A DNA stretch of 64,000 nucleotides from an uncultured Bacteroidota bacterium (GTDB lineage Bacteria; Bacteroidota; Bacteroidia; Chitinophagales; Chitinophagaceae): NCBI GenBank assembly GCA_903905065.1, contig CAIVEW010000025.1, positions 62,001 to 126,000 of the forward strand, given 5' to 3'. The notes beneath the pieces were generated by a model, which ran no database searches, was not told the DNA's origin, and was given only the letters and a program-made list of their open reading frames with translations. Shown here piece by piece: positions 43,720 through 53,256 of the stretch; position 1 is the stretch's first letter; every line of letters starts with the position of its first letter. The position numbers and the translations under genes are program-made.

Positions 43720-44535
43720 ATGAAAAAAGTACTATTATTCCTCTGTATAACAGCTACATTTTTTTCTGCGAACGCAGGCACTATCAGCCTTGGGTATTTT
43801 TCACAGGATGTCTTGTTATGGCGATTCTGGGAGGTAGATAGCAGTGGTACGCCAAAACCCAAAATACTGGTTTACAACATAAGCAATAAGCCGGTTTCTT
43901 TTATTGTTAAAAAAACAAATTCCCGTGGCGGAATTGAACCCGCTGAAAAGGCAATGCTTGCCAGCCGGTTTCACTTGCTCACAGACACCGTCGTGCAGGA
44001 AGTGATCGTAGGTCCCCATAGCCACAGCGTTTATGACATTGCCGTCTTAAAAGGCAGCGGTTTATACGATGCTGTTCTGATCAACTGGGTATATTGTGGT
44101 ATTATGCCCGAATTGCAGGAGGTGAATCTCGACAAATACACCAGCAAATATTATTCTTATGAGGGAGTAGCAGGAAGTATGAATTGCCTGATAAGCAAGA
44201 ATAACCTTTTCACAGAGCGCGGGCAGGAAGACAACACCACTTTATTTTTTGACTGCACTTACAAGCCCTTTAACGAAAAGAGCAGGGAGCTTGAAGCGCG
44301 TATTAATGAAGGCGTAGAAATGGTGTCGCTTTACCTCGGCACGGATCGTTACGAGCTTTCAGAAACGAATAAACGCACTGAATTTGTCGTTAACATCGAA
44401 CACATCCCGTCTTTTACGATCAACATGATCTATAAAATAGGTCGCAATGACCTCGTCCCCGGCATCAGATTCCACAACAGGATTCCGGAACGTAATTTCA
44501 ACATGGACTGCTGGATACCCGTATTCGTTAAGTAA
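43720..44535 (+). CDS. Secreted protein of unknown family
   Basis: A 271-residue secreted protein with a clear signal peptide (FLCITATFFSANAG). The mature part is rich in beta strands and aromatics (LWRFWEVDSSG, KPVSFIVKKTNSRGG, VIVGPHSHSVYDIAV, VLINWVYCG). I recognise no family. It is close after hemD (60 nt) but has its own signal, and nothing in the sequence hints at its role beyond an extracytoplasmic location. Confidence 0.7.
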   Translation: MKKVLLFLCITATFFSANAGTISLGYFSQDVLLWRFWEVDSSGTPKPKILVYNISNKPVSFIVKKTNSRGGIEPAEKAMLASRFHLLTDTVVQEVIVGPHSHSVYDIAVLKGSGLYDAVLINWVYCGIMPELQEVNLDKYTSKYYSYEGVAGSMNCLISKNNLFTERGQEDNTTLFFDCTYKPFNEKSRELEARINEGVEMVSLYLGTDRYELSETNKRTEFVVNIEHIPSFTINMIYKIGRNDLVPGIRFHNRIPERNFNMDCWIPVFVK

Positions 44536-44648
44536 AGAAACTAGTTAAGGGGTTGGCTTAATTATGGGGTCATTCCTTACACACCTGATAAATTTAGCTA
44601 AATTAGCATCCCCAAGACCAGTGTATAGCATTAGCTAAATGCTTGGTA

Positions 44649-44678
44649 CCCCTCCTATGCCGACAGGCAGGTTAGGGG
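44649..44678. repeat. Imperfect CCCCT...AGGGG hairpin repeat
   Basis: CCCCT and AGGGG close an imperfect stem with an inner GCC-GACA-GGC hairpin, just upstream of the DUF255 gene. It looks like a small dispersed intergenic repeat; no second copy was found in this window. Confidence 0.4.
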
Positions 44679-44694
44679 ACAGGGGTTTTACATT

Positions 44695-46737
44695 ATGGCC
44701 AACCGACTGATCCACGAACAAAGCCCTTACTTATTGCAGCATGCCAATAACCCTGTGAACTGGTATCCATGGGGCGACGAAGCATTTGAAAAAGCAGCTA
44801 CGGAAAACAAACCGGTACTTGTAAGTATAGGCTATGCAGCCTGTCACTGGTGCCATGTTATGGAGCATGAAAGCTTTGAAAATGAAGCGGTGGCTGCATA
44901 CATGAACGAACACTTCGTGTGCATAAAAGTAGACCGCGAAGAACACCCCGATGTAGACCACATGTACATGGATGCAGTGCAGGCTATCGGCGGCAGCGGC
45001 GGATGGCCGCTCAATGTGTTTGTAACACCACAACGAGCACCATTCTATGGGGGCACCTATTATCCGCCACGTGCGGCATACAACCGGCCGTCATGGACGC
45101 AATTGCTGCGGCGTATGACCGAACTATGGGAAGACGAACACGACCAGGTTACACAGCAGGCGGACCAGATGATACAGCACCTGCGCCAGGCATCTCAGCG
45201 CATGACTTTTTCTCATAAAGATGGCGCAATAACGGGAAAAGATGCCTGCCGGAAAATAGCAGACAATCTGCTGAAGCAGGCAGATAAAGAGCAGGGGGGA
45301 TTTGGCAGCGCACCTAAGTTTCCCGGTACAATGGCAATCAGTTTTTTACTGGAGCACTATCATTTTACCGGCTATGAGCCTGCACGGCAGCATGCCCTGC
45401 GCAGCCTTGATGCAATGTCGGAGGGCGGCATATATGACCAGCTAGGTGGCGGCTTTGCCCGGTATGCCACCGACAGGAACTGGCTGATACCGCACTTCGA
45501 GAAAATGCTCTACGATAATGCATTGCTGATCGGCACTCTATGCGATGCCTATGCGATTACAAAAGATGTGCGTTATAAAGCTACTGCTGAAGAAACAATA
45601 GCGTTTATAGAGCGGGAGTTAAAAGACAAGAGCGGAGGCTACTACTGCGCACTCGATGCGGATAGCGAGGGAGTGGAAGGTAAATTCTACACCTGGAAAT
45701 GGGATGAATGGATAAGTGCATTGGGTGAGCACGATACAGTAGTTGCGCAATATTTCGGTGTCAGCGAACACGGCAACTGGGAGGAGACGAACATACTGCA
45801 CGTGGCTATGAGTATAGCGGAGGTGGCGGCGGAAAACCGGTTGAGTATTGAAGAAGTCGAAGCCCGCATAGACACCGCAAAACATAAGCTGCTGGCGAAG
45901 CGTAGCGGGAGAATAAGGCCAATGACAGATGATAAATGCCTGCTTTCCTGGAATGCACTGTATAATATCGCTCTAAGCAAGGCTGGGGTGGTCTTTCATA
46001 GCGATAAATACCTGCAGCTGGCAACTGCTCATATGCAATGGATGAGCGCGCAATTTGAAAACAGTGGAAGGCTGCTGCACACCTGGAAAAATGGCACAGC
46101 GAAAATACCAGCCAAACTGGATGACTACGCATACCTGGCGCAGGCCCGATTGCAGTTGGCATCAGCGACAGGGGACAACAAATTCGTATTGAAAGCCGGC
46201 GAGTTGATTGAAACGGTTATCAGCGAGTTCAACGCTGGTAGTGCTCCCGGGGATTCTTTCTTCTATTACACCGCTGAAACTCAAAAGGATATACCTGTAC
46301 GTAAAGTGGACCTGTATGATGGCGCTACACCCTCTGCCAATGCGGTAATGGCGCATAATCTGTGGATATGCGGCATGTGCCTGGAGAAGAGCGGATGGAT
46401 AGAAATGGCGCAAGGCATGTGGCGCAACATGAACGGCACTGCAGTGAGGTACAGCCAGTCATTCGGTTATTGGGCACTAATGCTGCAAAGGCAGGCGGAA
46501 GGGCTTAAAACAGTGGTCTGCACGGGCGCCAAAGCAAGTGCATACCTTCGGGAAATACAGGAAACCTCTTTACCGCAAGCCTACATCCTCACTTCACAAA
46601 AAGAAATATCTGATTTGCCGATATTTGAAAAAAAAATTTTTGCTGATAAAATGTATATATTTGTTTGCACAGAACAGGCCTGCCTATCGCCTGTGAGCAG
46701 CGTTGCGGAGGCGCTTCGCCTTATCAACAAATTATGA
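44695..46737 (+). CDS. DUF255 thioredoxin-domain protein (YyaL/SPATA20 type)
   Basis: A 680-residue protein. The N-terminal thioredoxin-like domain shows [26 protein letters not shown] with the CxxC pair C50-C53, and [14 protein letters not shown]. The remaining 500 residues form an (alpha/alpha) barrel of the six-hairpin glycosidase type ([31 protein letters not shown]). Its biochemical role is not established in bacteria; the CxxC may be redox-active. It is a full-length member. The gldK gene begins 177 nt downstream with its own probable promoter. Confidence 0.92.
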   Translation: MANRLIHEQSPYLLQHANNPVNWYPWGDEAFEKAATENKPVLVSIGYAACHWCHVMEHESFENEAVAAYMNEHFVCIKVDREEHPDVDHMYMDAVQAIGGSGGWPLNVFVTPQRAPFYGGTYYPPRAAYNRPSWTQLLRRMTELWEDEHDQVTQQADQMIQHLRQASQRMTFSHKDGAITGKDACRKIADNLLKQADKEQGGFGSAPKFPGTMAISFLLEHYHFTGYEPARQHALRSLDAMSEGGIYDQLGGGFARYATDRNWLIPHFEKMLYDNALLIGTLCDAYAITKDVRYKATAEETIAFIERELKDKSGGYYCALDADSEGVEGKFYTWKWDEWISALGEHDTVVAQYFGVSEHGNWEETNILHVAMSIAEVAAENRLSIEEVEARIDTAKHKLLAKRSGRIRPMTDDKCLLSWNALYNIALSKAGVVFHSDKYLQLATAHMQWMSAQFENSGRLLHTWKNGTAKIPAKLDDYAYLAQARLQLASATGDNKFVLKAGELIETVISEFNAGSAPGDSFFYYTAETQKDIPVRKVDLYDGATPSANAVMAHNLWICGMCLEKSGWIEMAQGMWRNMNGTAVRYSQSFGYWALMLQRQAEGLKTVVCTGAKASAYLREIQETSLPQAYILTSQKEISDLPIFEKKIFADKMYIFVCTEQACLSPVSSVAEALRLINKL

Positions 46738-46811
46738 ATCGCTATAAAAAATTGAGATTTTTTTATACTTTTGAGCGGTAAGCCGTGCAAACAAATTTTT
46801 GCCGAAACTTG

Positions 46812-46819
46812 TATTTTTG
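46812..46819 (+). promoter_or_regulatory. Candidate -7 box of the gldKLMN operon
   Basis: TATTTTTG lies 95 nt upstream of the gldK ATG. A second candidate, TACTTTTG, is at 46766-46773. Neither has a clean -33 element, so the choice is open. Confidence 0.4.
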
Positions 46820-46914
46820 GAAAAAACTTTGAATATTGTGCGTCCGTTCTGTAGTGTGAAGAGGAAAAGATGAAAATATTTACTTGCAAAATTGCAAAAA
46901 CAATACACAGTAGT

Positions 46915-48192
46915 ATGAAAAAAACTTCCCTGAAGGTCACAGCTTTAGCATTGCTCGCACTTGCTTCAGGCTGTGGACAAGCGGGCTCCAATGGCCAGTT
47001 AGTAGGTGATCAATCGAGACTTAATTATAGGGCGCCACTGCCGATAGGAATGGTGTACGTTCCGTCCGGTTCCTATAAGATGGGAGCAAGTGATGAGGAT
47101 ATACGTGGCAGAAATGACGCGACTATACACACCGTCCAGCTTTTAGGTTTTTACATGGACGCTACCGAGATCTCCAACCAGGAGTATCGCCAGTTTACTA
47201 ATTACGTAAGGGATTCTATCGCCAACACGATACTTGGTAATTTTAAAGACAACCCGGATGGTACCCAGCGCCTTGATATGAGCAAGCATATCAACTGGAG
47301 AGACCCGGAATTGCAGGACCAGTTGGCTGCAATGTATTTGCCTGCTGAGCAGTCAGGCTGGGGCGTGAAAGAACTGGACGCAAGCAAATTGAGGTACCAC
47401 TATGTTACTTACGATTATGCCGGTGCTGTACAACACCCTAACGAGCTAAAATCAAAATACAATATTTCTCACGATGAATCAGCTTATCCGGATACTACGG
47501 TTTGGGTTCGTCAGTTCAACTATGCTTTCAACGAACCTATTGCACAGCAATATTTTTGGTTCCAGGGCTTTAACAAATATCCTGTCGTAGGTGTTACCTG
47601 GAATCAGGCGCATGCATTCTGCGATTGGCGTACAAATATGTGGAAAGGAGAGCGTCAGAAACAAAGGTTATATACCGAAAGCAGGTTCCGTCTCCCAACT
47701 GAGGAAGAGTGGGAATGGGCTGCACGCGGTGGCCGTAACGAATCTCCTTATCCATGGGGCGGACCTTACATCATCAACAAGAAAGGTTGTTACCTGGCTA
47801 ACTTTAAACCACAGCGCGGCAACTATGCAGCGGATGGAGGCCTTTATACTGTACCGGTTGATTGGTACGCAGCAAATGACTACGGCCTGAAAAACATGTC
47901 AGGAAACGTATCTGAGTGGACGGAGTCCGCATACTTCGGCGGCACTTACAACCAGATGGCGGATATCAACCCAAGCGTTACCTATAATGCACAGCCAAAT
48001 GAGGGTAAAGACAGGCCCTATATGACCCGCAAAGTAGTACGCGGTGGAAGCTGGCGCGATGTGGCTTACTTCCTGCAGGTAAGTACCCGCGACTATGAGT
48101 TCCAGGATACCGCAAAAGCATACATCGGTTTCCGTTGCGTATACACGGAGACTGTGCCCGCTCTGAGTAACAGGCGTCCTGTAAGAAAATAA
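46915..48192 (+). CDS. gldK: Gliding motility / T9SS lipoprotein GldK
   Basis: A 425-residue lipoprotein (lipobox ALASGC, lipidated Cys20) with an FGE-sulfatase-type domain (MVYVPSGSYKMG near residue 42, YPVVGVTWNQAHAFCDWR, RLPTEEEWEWAARGG, VVRGGSWRD). GldK (PorK in Porphyromonas) forms with GldN the outer-membrane ring of the T9SS. ATG 46915 is preferred because the lipoprotein signal begins there. It is first in a cluster with gldL, gldM and gldN in the canonical order. Confidence 0.96.
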   Translation: MKKTSLKVTALALLALASGCGQAGSNGQLVGDQSRLNYRAPLPIGMVYVPSGSYKMGASDEDIRGRNDATIHTVQLLGFYMDATEISNQEYRQFTNYVRDSIANTILGNFKDNPDGTQRLDMSKHINWRDPELQDQLAAMYLPAEQSGWGVKELDASKLRYHYVTYDYAGAVQHPNELKSKYNISHDESAYPDTTVWVRQFNYAFNEPIAQQYFWFQGFNKYPVVGVTWNQAHAFCDWRTNMWKGERQKQRLYTESRFRLPTEEEWEWAARGGRNESPYPWGGPYIINKKGCYLANFKPQRGNYAADGGLYTVPVDWYAANDYGLKNMSGNVSEWTESAYFGGTYNQMADINPSVTYNAQPNEGKDRPYMTRKVVRGGSWRDVAYFLQVSTRDYEFQDTAKAYIGFRCVYTETVPALSNRRPVRK

Positions 48193-48239
48193 GAAATTTA
48201 TCAGACTTTTTATAAACAACAAAGAAAAAATCAGCCAAA

Positions 48240-49055
48240 ATGAATTCGATAGCACTCTTTTTTGAGAAGAAACAAGGTAAGTACATTAAGAACCTGATCA
48301 TCGGCCTTGGTGCCTCGGTGGTACTGTTGGGCGCTCTCTTTAAGATACAGCACTATCCCGGTGCAAGTATCATGCTTAACTGCGGTATGTTCACCGAAGT
48401 GTTCATCTTTGCGCTGCTGGGTCTTCTTCCTCCGCATGCGGATTACTACTGGGAGCGTTTTTACCCGGATATCACTACTAACCCGCATGTAGAAGCTTAC
48501 GAAAAAGGCCTTAAGGAGCCACATAAAGCCGGTGATGCGCCTTCTAAATCATTGGATAAGATGATGGAGGAAGCACAGATCAACCCAGCTAACCTGCGCC
48601 GCCTGAGTGATAATTTCCAGAAATTTGGCCAGACCGTGGAGCAGATGAAGGACATAACTGATGTTACAGCTGCTACAGGTGTATATTCACAGAGTGCCCG
48701 CGAAGCTGCTGATGCTTTGGGCCAGATGAAAAACACTTTCCAGGGTGCTACAAAAACAATGAGCGCATTCAACGCTGCTGCTGAAGATACTACTAAGTTC
48801 CACCAGCAGGTTGTTGTATTGTCTAAGAACCTCGGTACGCTGAACCAGATATATGAAGTGGAACTGGCGGATGCAAATAACCACCTGAAAGCAATGAACA
48901 AGTTCTACAGCAACCTCGTAAACGCTTCTGAAGCTATGGCTGCGAGCGCTACTGACGCGACCGCTGCTAAAACACAGATTGGCTTGCTTGCCAAGAACCT
49001 GACTACGCTCAACCAGATATATGGCAACATGTTGTCTGCAATGCAGGGCCGTTAA
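48240..49055 (+). CDS. gldL: T9SS motor protein GldL
   Basis: A 271-residue inner-membrane protein. Two membrane helices (about 21-38, GLGASVVLLGALFKI, and 50-68, MFTEVFIFALLGLLP) are followed by a long cytoplasmic helical region with the repeated motif L-x-KNL-x-TLNQIY (near 198 and 253). GldL with GldM forms the proton-driven motor energising type IX secretion and gliding. It lies 47 nt after gldK. Confidence 0.95.
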   Translation: MNSIALFFEKKQGKYIKNLIIGLGASVVLLGALFKIQHYPGASIMLNCGMFTEVFIFALLGLLPPHADYYWERFYPDITTNPHVEAYEKGLKEPHKAGDAPSKSLDKMMEEAQINPANLRRLSDNFQKFGQTVEQMKDITDVTAATGVYSQSAREAADALGQMKNTFQGATKTMSAFNAAAEDTTKFHQQVVVLSKNLGTLNQIYEVELADANNHLKAMNKFYSNLVNASEAMAASATDATAAKTQIGLLAKNLTTLNQIYGNMLSAMQGR

Positions 49056-49113
49056 TATATGCCAAGTAATAGCTAGTAAACAATTTTAGTCTAACTATAG
49101 TAAAAATTAAAGA

Positions 49114-50700
49114 ATGTCTATACCTAAAGAGCCGCGACAGATAATGATCAACCTGATGTACCTGGTGTTGACCGCCCTGCTGGCCCTAAACGTATCTAAT
49201 GAGATCCTTAATGCCTTCCGGACATTAAGTTCGAGCATTGATAGGTCTAATGTATCCATTGATCAGAAGAATAAGGATGTTTACGACGCGATAAAGGCGA
49301 ACGAGCATGCTCCTGGGCAAGAGGCTAAGGTGAAACCATTCCGTATAAAAGCGGATGAGGTAGTAAAACAGGCCGATGATCTGGTTAAGTATCTTGATGA
49401 CTGGAAAAAGAGGATAGTGATGGAAGCCGGAGGGTATGCTAAGTACAAGGATGACTCGGAAGATACACATTTCCCGGACAGGATGGATAACATTGATGCA
49501 ACAACCTCGCTGCTTGTGGAAAGGAAAGGCGGGGACACCATCAAGAAGAGGATCGAAGATATGCGTACGTTCATGTTGAGCCAGGTTTTTGAAAAAGACA
49601 AGGCAGATATTAACCCGCTTATGCCTTTGAAAGTAGTTCCAGCCAAAAAGAATGATCATAATCCTACAGGCGACTGGAATATCGGGAACTTTGAGCACAT
49701 GCCGGCAATTGCAGCATTGGCGCTTTTCTCCAAATACCAGAACGACGTTCGTGCGAGTGAGGCACTGGTAATTAATAAGCTGTTTGAAGAAGCACATGGA
49801 AAGGATATCAAGTTCGATACAATAGCTGCCGTGGCTGTTCCTAAACAGAGCTATGTACTGGAAGGTGACAAGGTTGAAGCGTCGATACTGCTTGCAGCAT
49901 TTAACAGGGAACAAAGGCCTACTATTGCCGGTATGACTGGCGGTGGAAGCACTAAACCCGCCGTTGCTGGTGTAATTCCCTGGGAAACCGTTGCCCATGG
50001 TACTGGTTTGCAGACGGTTAACGGAACGATAGAACTGAATACCGCTGAACAAGGCCTGGTTAAAAGGCAGTTTAAGTTTGAATACATGGTGGGTACCACC
50101 GGTGCTTCCATGCAGTTGGACAAAATGAACGTATTTTATATCGGTGTTGAAAACCCTGTAACCGTAGCTGCTGCAGGATATTCGGTGGAAGACGTATCAC
50201 TGGATATTCCGGGCGCCGTTGTTACCGGTTCAAAAGGGCATTATTCTATCACCGTAGACAAGGTTGGAAATGTTGATGTAAAGATTCTTGCCAAAACGAA
50301 AGAAGGGTCAAAGAAAGTGGTGGGTGGTATGCCCGTTCGCGTAAAACGTATTCCGAACCCGATTACAAAAATTGGTGGAACACCCGGTGGTGGCATGAGT
50401 GCAGCATTGTTCCGTGCGCAGATCGCTCCACAGGCCGCGCTTGATAACTTCGACTTTGATACTAAATTTGTGATCACGCATTTTACTTATTCCGTTTTGC
50501 ATAAGGGGGAAATTATTGGCCCATACGAAGTCAAGAATCCTAATGGTTGCCGTCTTACCGGTATTGGTGCAAATACTAACATAGAAAAAAGTATGACACA
50601 GCTTAGGCCTAATGACCGTGTGTTTATTGATGAGATAAAAGCCGTAGGGCCTGATAAGCAGGTAAGGGCGTTACCCCCAATAAGCTTTAGTTTAAATTAA
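49114..50700 (+). CDS. gldM: T9SS motor protein GldM
   Basis: A 528-residue protein with a single N-terminal membrane helix (INLMYLVLTALLALNVSNE) and a large periplasmic part of four domains that extends to the outer-membrane GldK/GldN ring. Typical pieces are ATTSLLVERKGGDTIKKRIE, MTGGGSTKPAVAGVIPWE and the C-terminal GCRLTGIGANTNIEKSM. It pairs with GldL. It is in canonical order between gldL and gldN, with spacings of 58 and 29 nt. Confidence 0.95.
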   Translation: MSIPKEPRQIMINLMYLVLTALLALNVSNEILNAFRTLSSSIDRSNVSIDQKNKDVYDAIKANEHAPGQEAKVKPFRIKADEVVKQADDLVKYLDDWKKRIVMEAGGYAKYKDDSEDTHFPDRMDNIDATTSLLVERKGGDTIKKRIEDMRTFMLSQVFEKDKADINPLMPLKVVPAKKNDHNPTGDWNIGNFEHMPAIAALALFSKYQNDVRASEALVINKLFEEAHGKDIKFDTIAAVAVPKQSYVLEGDKVEASILLAAFNREQRPTIAGMTGGGSTKPAVAGVIPWETVAHGTGLQTVNGTIELNTAEQGLVKRQFKFEYMVGTTGASMQLDKMNVFYIGVENPVTVAAAGYSVEDVSLDIPGAVVTGSKGHYSITVDKVGNVDVKILAKTKEGSKKVVGGMPVRVKRIPNPITKIGGTPGGGMSAALFRAQIAPQAALDNFDFDTKFVITHFTYSVLHKGEIIGPYEVKNPNGCRLTGIGANTNIEKSMTQLRPNDRVFIDEIKAVGPDKQVRALPPISFSLN

Positions 50701-50729
50701 TTAATTTAGTACAAAAAAACCAGAAGGAT

Positions 50730-51641
50730 ATGACCATCCTGAATTCATACAGATTAACCGCCGCGACGGTATTGTTGCTTGCCACAGGTACAGCATTTGC
50801 CCAGGGCGGATCAGCAACAGACCAGCCAATCTCGGCCACGCAGAAGGGCGTGAACAAAGATTGGATGCCGTCCAAAACAAATGACGGAGCCTATGACCGG
50901 GTTTCTTCGCACGCAAGTGTGCCGATTCCATGGCAGCCGATTCGTGAAAGCGACATCCTGTGGAAAAAGCGCGTTTGGCGTGAAATTGATACCCGTGAGA
51001 AACAAAACGTGGCTTTTCGTTACGCAGGCGATGAAAGTACCGGTGGCGGTATGTTCATAGAAATACTGATAGATGCGTTGAAGACCGGTAAGATAAAAGG
51101 TTATAAGCAATTTGATGACCGTTTTACCCAGGTAATGAGCAAGGAGGACGTTATGGAGACCGTAGCAAGCAAACCGGACACCCAGACCATCCTTGACCCG
51201 ATCGAGAACAAAGAAATACAGAAGATCATCCAGAGGGATTTCGACCCTACAGCTATTAGGAAATTTAGGATCAAAGAAGACTGGATTTTTGACCGTAACC
51301 AGGGGCAAATGGTGGTGAGGATTGTTGGAATTGCGCCCATAATAGATGTGTATGGTGATGATGGGGTTTTTCGTGGTTCGAAGGCTATGTTCTGGCTGTA
51401 TTACCCGGATATCCGCAACCTGCTTGCACAATATGAAGTGTACAACCCCGAGAACGATATTGCGCGCTATACATGGGATGAATTTTTTGAAAGCCGCCAG
51501 TTTTCTTCTAAGATCACCAAGGTAAGCAATCCGTTTGGCTCTGAGTTTAAAGATAACCTTACGCCTATGGAGTCTTTGTTTGAAGGTAAGCATGTGGCTG
51601 AAGAAATATTCAATAAGGAAGTGGATATGTGGGTTTATTAA
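50730..51641 (+). CDS. gldN: Gliding motility / T9SS periplasmic protein GldN
   Basis: A 303-residue exported protein with a signal peptide ending TAFAQG. The mature part shows REIDTREKQNVAFRYAGDES (partial) and MFWLYYPDIRNLLAQYEVYN, the GldN/PorN hallmarks. It associates with the GldK lipoprotein ring. It is the last gene of gldKLMN and is followed by a G-rich terminator hairpin, so the operon ends here; comB follows separately. Confidence 0.95.
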   Translation: MTILNSYRLTAATVLLLATGTAFAQGGSATDQPISATQKGVNKDWMPSKTNDGAYDRVSSHASVPIPWQPIRESDILWKKRVWREIDTREKQNVAFRYAGDESTGGGMFIEILIDALKTGKIKGYKQFDDRFTQVMSKEDVMETVASKPDTQTILDPIENKEIQKIIQRDFDPTAIRKFRIKEDWIFDRNQGQMVVRIVGIAPIIDVYGDDGVFRGSKAMFWLYYPDIRNLLAQYEVYNPENDIARYTWDEFFESRQFSSKITKVSNPFGSEFKDNLTPMESLFEGKHVAEEIFNKEVDMWVY

Positions 51642-51682
51642 TAACCCGATAGGAACAAGTCAAGCAAAACATTGTTTTATAT

Positions 51683-51709
51683 GAAGCCTCCGATACGATC
51701 GGGGGCTTC
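51683..51709 (+). terminator. Terminator of the gldKLMN operon
   Basis: A 12-bp stem (GAAGCCTCCGAT against ATCGGGGGCTTC, with one G-T wobble) and ACG loop, followed by TTTATTGTTG. It lies 42 nt after the gldN stop. Confidence 0.85.
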
Positions 51710-51753
51710 TTTATTGTTGATCGCAGTATTATCTTGCAAAACAATCTCTGCCG

Positions 51754-52479
51754 ATGATGAATGTGGAAAAACCCAGCCTGGAAGTATGCCTTTCGCCTGC
51801 ATTGTTGCATTTATACGATACCAGTGATGCAGTAGTGGTCATCATTGACATTTTCAGGGCAACATCTACCATCACCGCTGCGCTGCATAACGGTGCCAGG
51901 TGTGTGATACCGGTGGCGTCTGTGGCCGAATGTATCGCTATAGGAGAATCGACGCCCAACAGCCTCACCGCAGGCGAGCGCGATGGGAAGATTGCCGAAG
52001 GCCTGCAATATGGCAATTCTCCGCTAGAATACCCACCTCTTTTCGTGAATGGTAAGACGCTAGTGCTAACCACTACCAATGGTACACGCCTTTTGCATAT
52101 GGTAAAGGATGCGGCCGCGATACTTATTGGGTCATTTCTGAACTTGCATGCTTTGTGCGCCCACCTGCTCTTGCAGGAAAAAAGAGTGATACTGGGCTGC
52201 GCCTCCTGGAAGGACAGGTTTAACCTGGAGGACACACTGTTTGCGGGCGCTGTGGCCAACGAGTTGCAGCATGCTTTTGAAATAAAGGATGACAGCGCAC
52301 GGGCTGCAAGGCACCTGTATGAATGCGCCAAAGGTCAGCACCTGATCGAGTTCCTGAAAGACAGCTCACATTATCGGCGCCTGGCCGCCTATGGGCTCGA
52401 AGAGGAGATGAAATATTGTGTGACCCCAGACCTGCACCCCTGCGTTCCATATCTGCGCGGCAGGGAGATCGTTATTTGA
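51754..52479 (+). CDS. comB: 2-phosphosulfolactate phosphatase-like protein ComB
   Basis: A 241-residue Mg-dependent phosphatase of the ComB family, first known from coenzyme M synthesis. The motifs are IIDIFRATSTITAAL (Asp-x-Phe-Arg-Ala), GERDGKIAEGLQYGNSP, VLTTTNGTR and CASWKDRFNLEDTLFAG. Coenzyme M is not expected here; in gliding Bacteroidota the likely context is sulfonate metabolism, possibly sulfonolipid precursors, which is an inference only. ATG 51754 is followed by a second ATG at 51757. Confidence 0.85.
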   Translation: MMNVEKPSLEVCLSPALLHLYDTSDAVVVIIDIFRATSTITAALHNGARCVIPVASVAECIAIGESTPNSLTAGERDGKIAEGLQYGNSPLEYPPLFVNGKTLVLTTTNGTRLLHMVKDAAAILIGSFLNLHALCAHLLLQEKRVILGCASWKDRFNLEDTLFAGAVANELQHAFEIKDDSARAARHLYECAKGQHLIEFLKDSSHYRRLAAYGLEEEMKYCVTPDLHPCVPYLRGREIVI

Positions 52480-52514
52480 GATAAAAAATCAATCATTATT
52501 TACCGCGTTCCGAA

Positions 52515-52563
52515 AATTAAAAAGGCCCGTTCAGCTATTAAAGCTAAACGGGCCTTTTTAATT
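52515..52563. terminator. Bidirectional terminator
   Basis: A 22-bp stem with a single mismatch (core AAAAAGGCCCGTT and complement) and 5-nt loop ATTAA, followed by T-rich sequence on both strands. It separates comB from the convergent EGF-type lipoprotein gene. Confidence 0.9.
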
Positions 52564-52576
52564 ATTTTTTAAAAAA

Positions 52577-53110
52577 TTACTGCCTTGCCATATTGGTGAA
52601 GGTATAAATAACTATCGCAGAAGTAGTGTTGTCCGTTTCTGTTAATGTTATTGAAGCAATAGAATTGCTTACATTACCCGTTCCTGTGTAAGTTTTACCG
52701 TTAGCAACAGTAGATGATACGGTAAATACAGAGTTGGAACCAAGGGTGGTGAGGGTGATTGGTAACGATACAACAGGTGCTGTTGTGTTGTCTTCAATAA
52801 CCAGGTTCATAGCGGTAACGCTGCTGCCGGGTGCAGTGAACACGAAACTCCAGCCGGTATATGTGCCTTGGGGTGTTGCATTATCATAACCATTTCCTTT
52901 ATATGTGCCAACGTACCCGTTCCTGTAAACGCTGTCACAACTTGTACCAAAGTATCCGGTTACACAGGTACAATTACCGCCACTGCAGGTACCGCCATTG
53001 TTACAAGTAACATCCTTGCAGGCATCCTTGCTGCAGGATGTGTACAATACCGCTGAAAATACGCCTAGCGTCACGAACGTGGCTAACAAAATGTGCTTAA
53101 TTGACTTCAT
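52577..53110 (-). CDS. EGF-type lipoprotein, copy D
   Basis: A 177-residue protein with signal SAVLYTSC, an EGF-like module (CKDVTCNNGGTCSGGNCTC, then VTGYFGTSC), and a beta-rich tail with YVGTYKGNG, VTAMNLVIEDN, VFTVSSTVANGKTYTGTGNV and ASITLTETDN. It is close in layout to copy C (the shared SCSKDACK start is notable). It carries a full -33/-7 promoter of its own and stands alone. Confidence 0.83.
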   Translation of the reverse strand: MKSIKHILLATFVTLGVFSAVLYTSCSKDACKDVTCNNGGTCSGGNCTCVTGYFGTSCDSVYRNGYVGTYKGNGYDNATPQGTYTGWSFVFTAPGSSVTAMNLVIEDNTTAPVVSLPITLTTLGSNSVFTVSSTVANGKTYTGTGNVSNSIASITLTETDNTTSAIVIYTFTNMARQ

Positions 53111-53142
53111 AAATCTGTTTTTTTAGTGAGTAAATGTTTTGC

Positions 53143-53150
53143 CAAAGATA
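53143..53150 (-). promoter_or_regulatory. -33/-7 promoter of EGF-type lipoprotein copy D
   Basis: The minus strand has TTTG (53171-53174), a 20-nt spacer and TATCTTTG (53143-53150), a full Bacteroidota promoter 32 nt upstream of the ATG. Confidence 0.72.
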
Positions 53151-53256
53151 AGTTTTAACGGCAATCGATACAAATTAATACAATAACCATGCCTGCTATT
53201 TTGCGGTCACATGCCAAACTTCTTTAGTAATATTACGCACGTGCAGTTACCCAAGT

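Noticed and set aside
49225-50811. Long reverse frames opposite gldM
   Set aside because: They lie wholly within the strongly supported gldM gene on the opposite strand and show no domain; the strand and frame of gldM are decided by its conserved sequence.
50811-51593. A 260-codon reverse frame opposite gldN
   Set aside because: It is a shadow frame of gldN with no signal peptide or domain.
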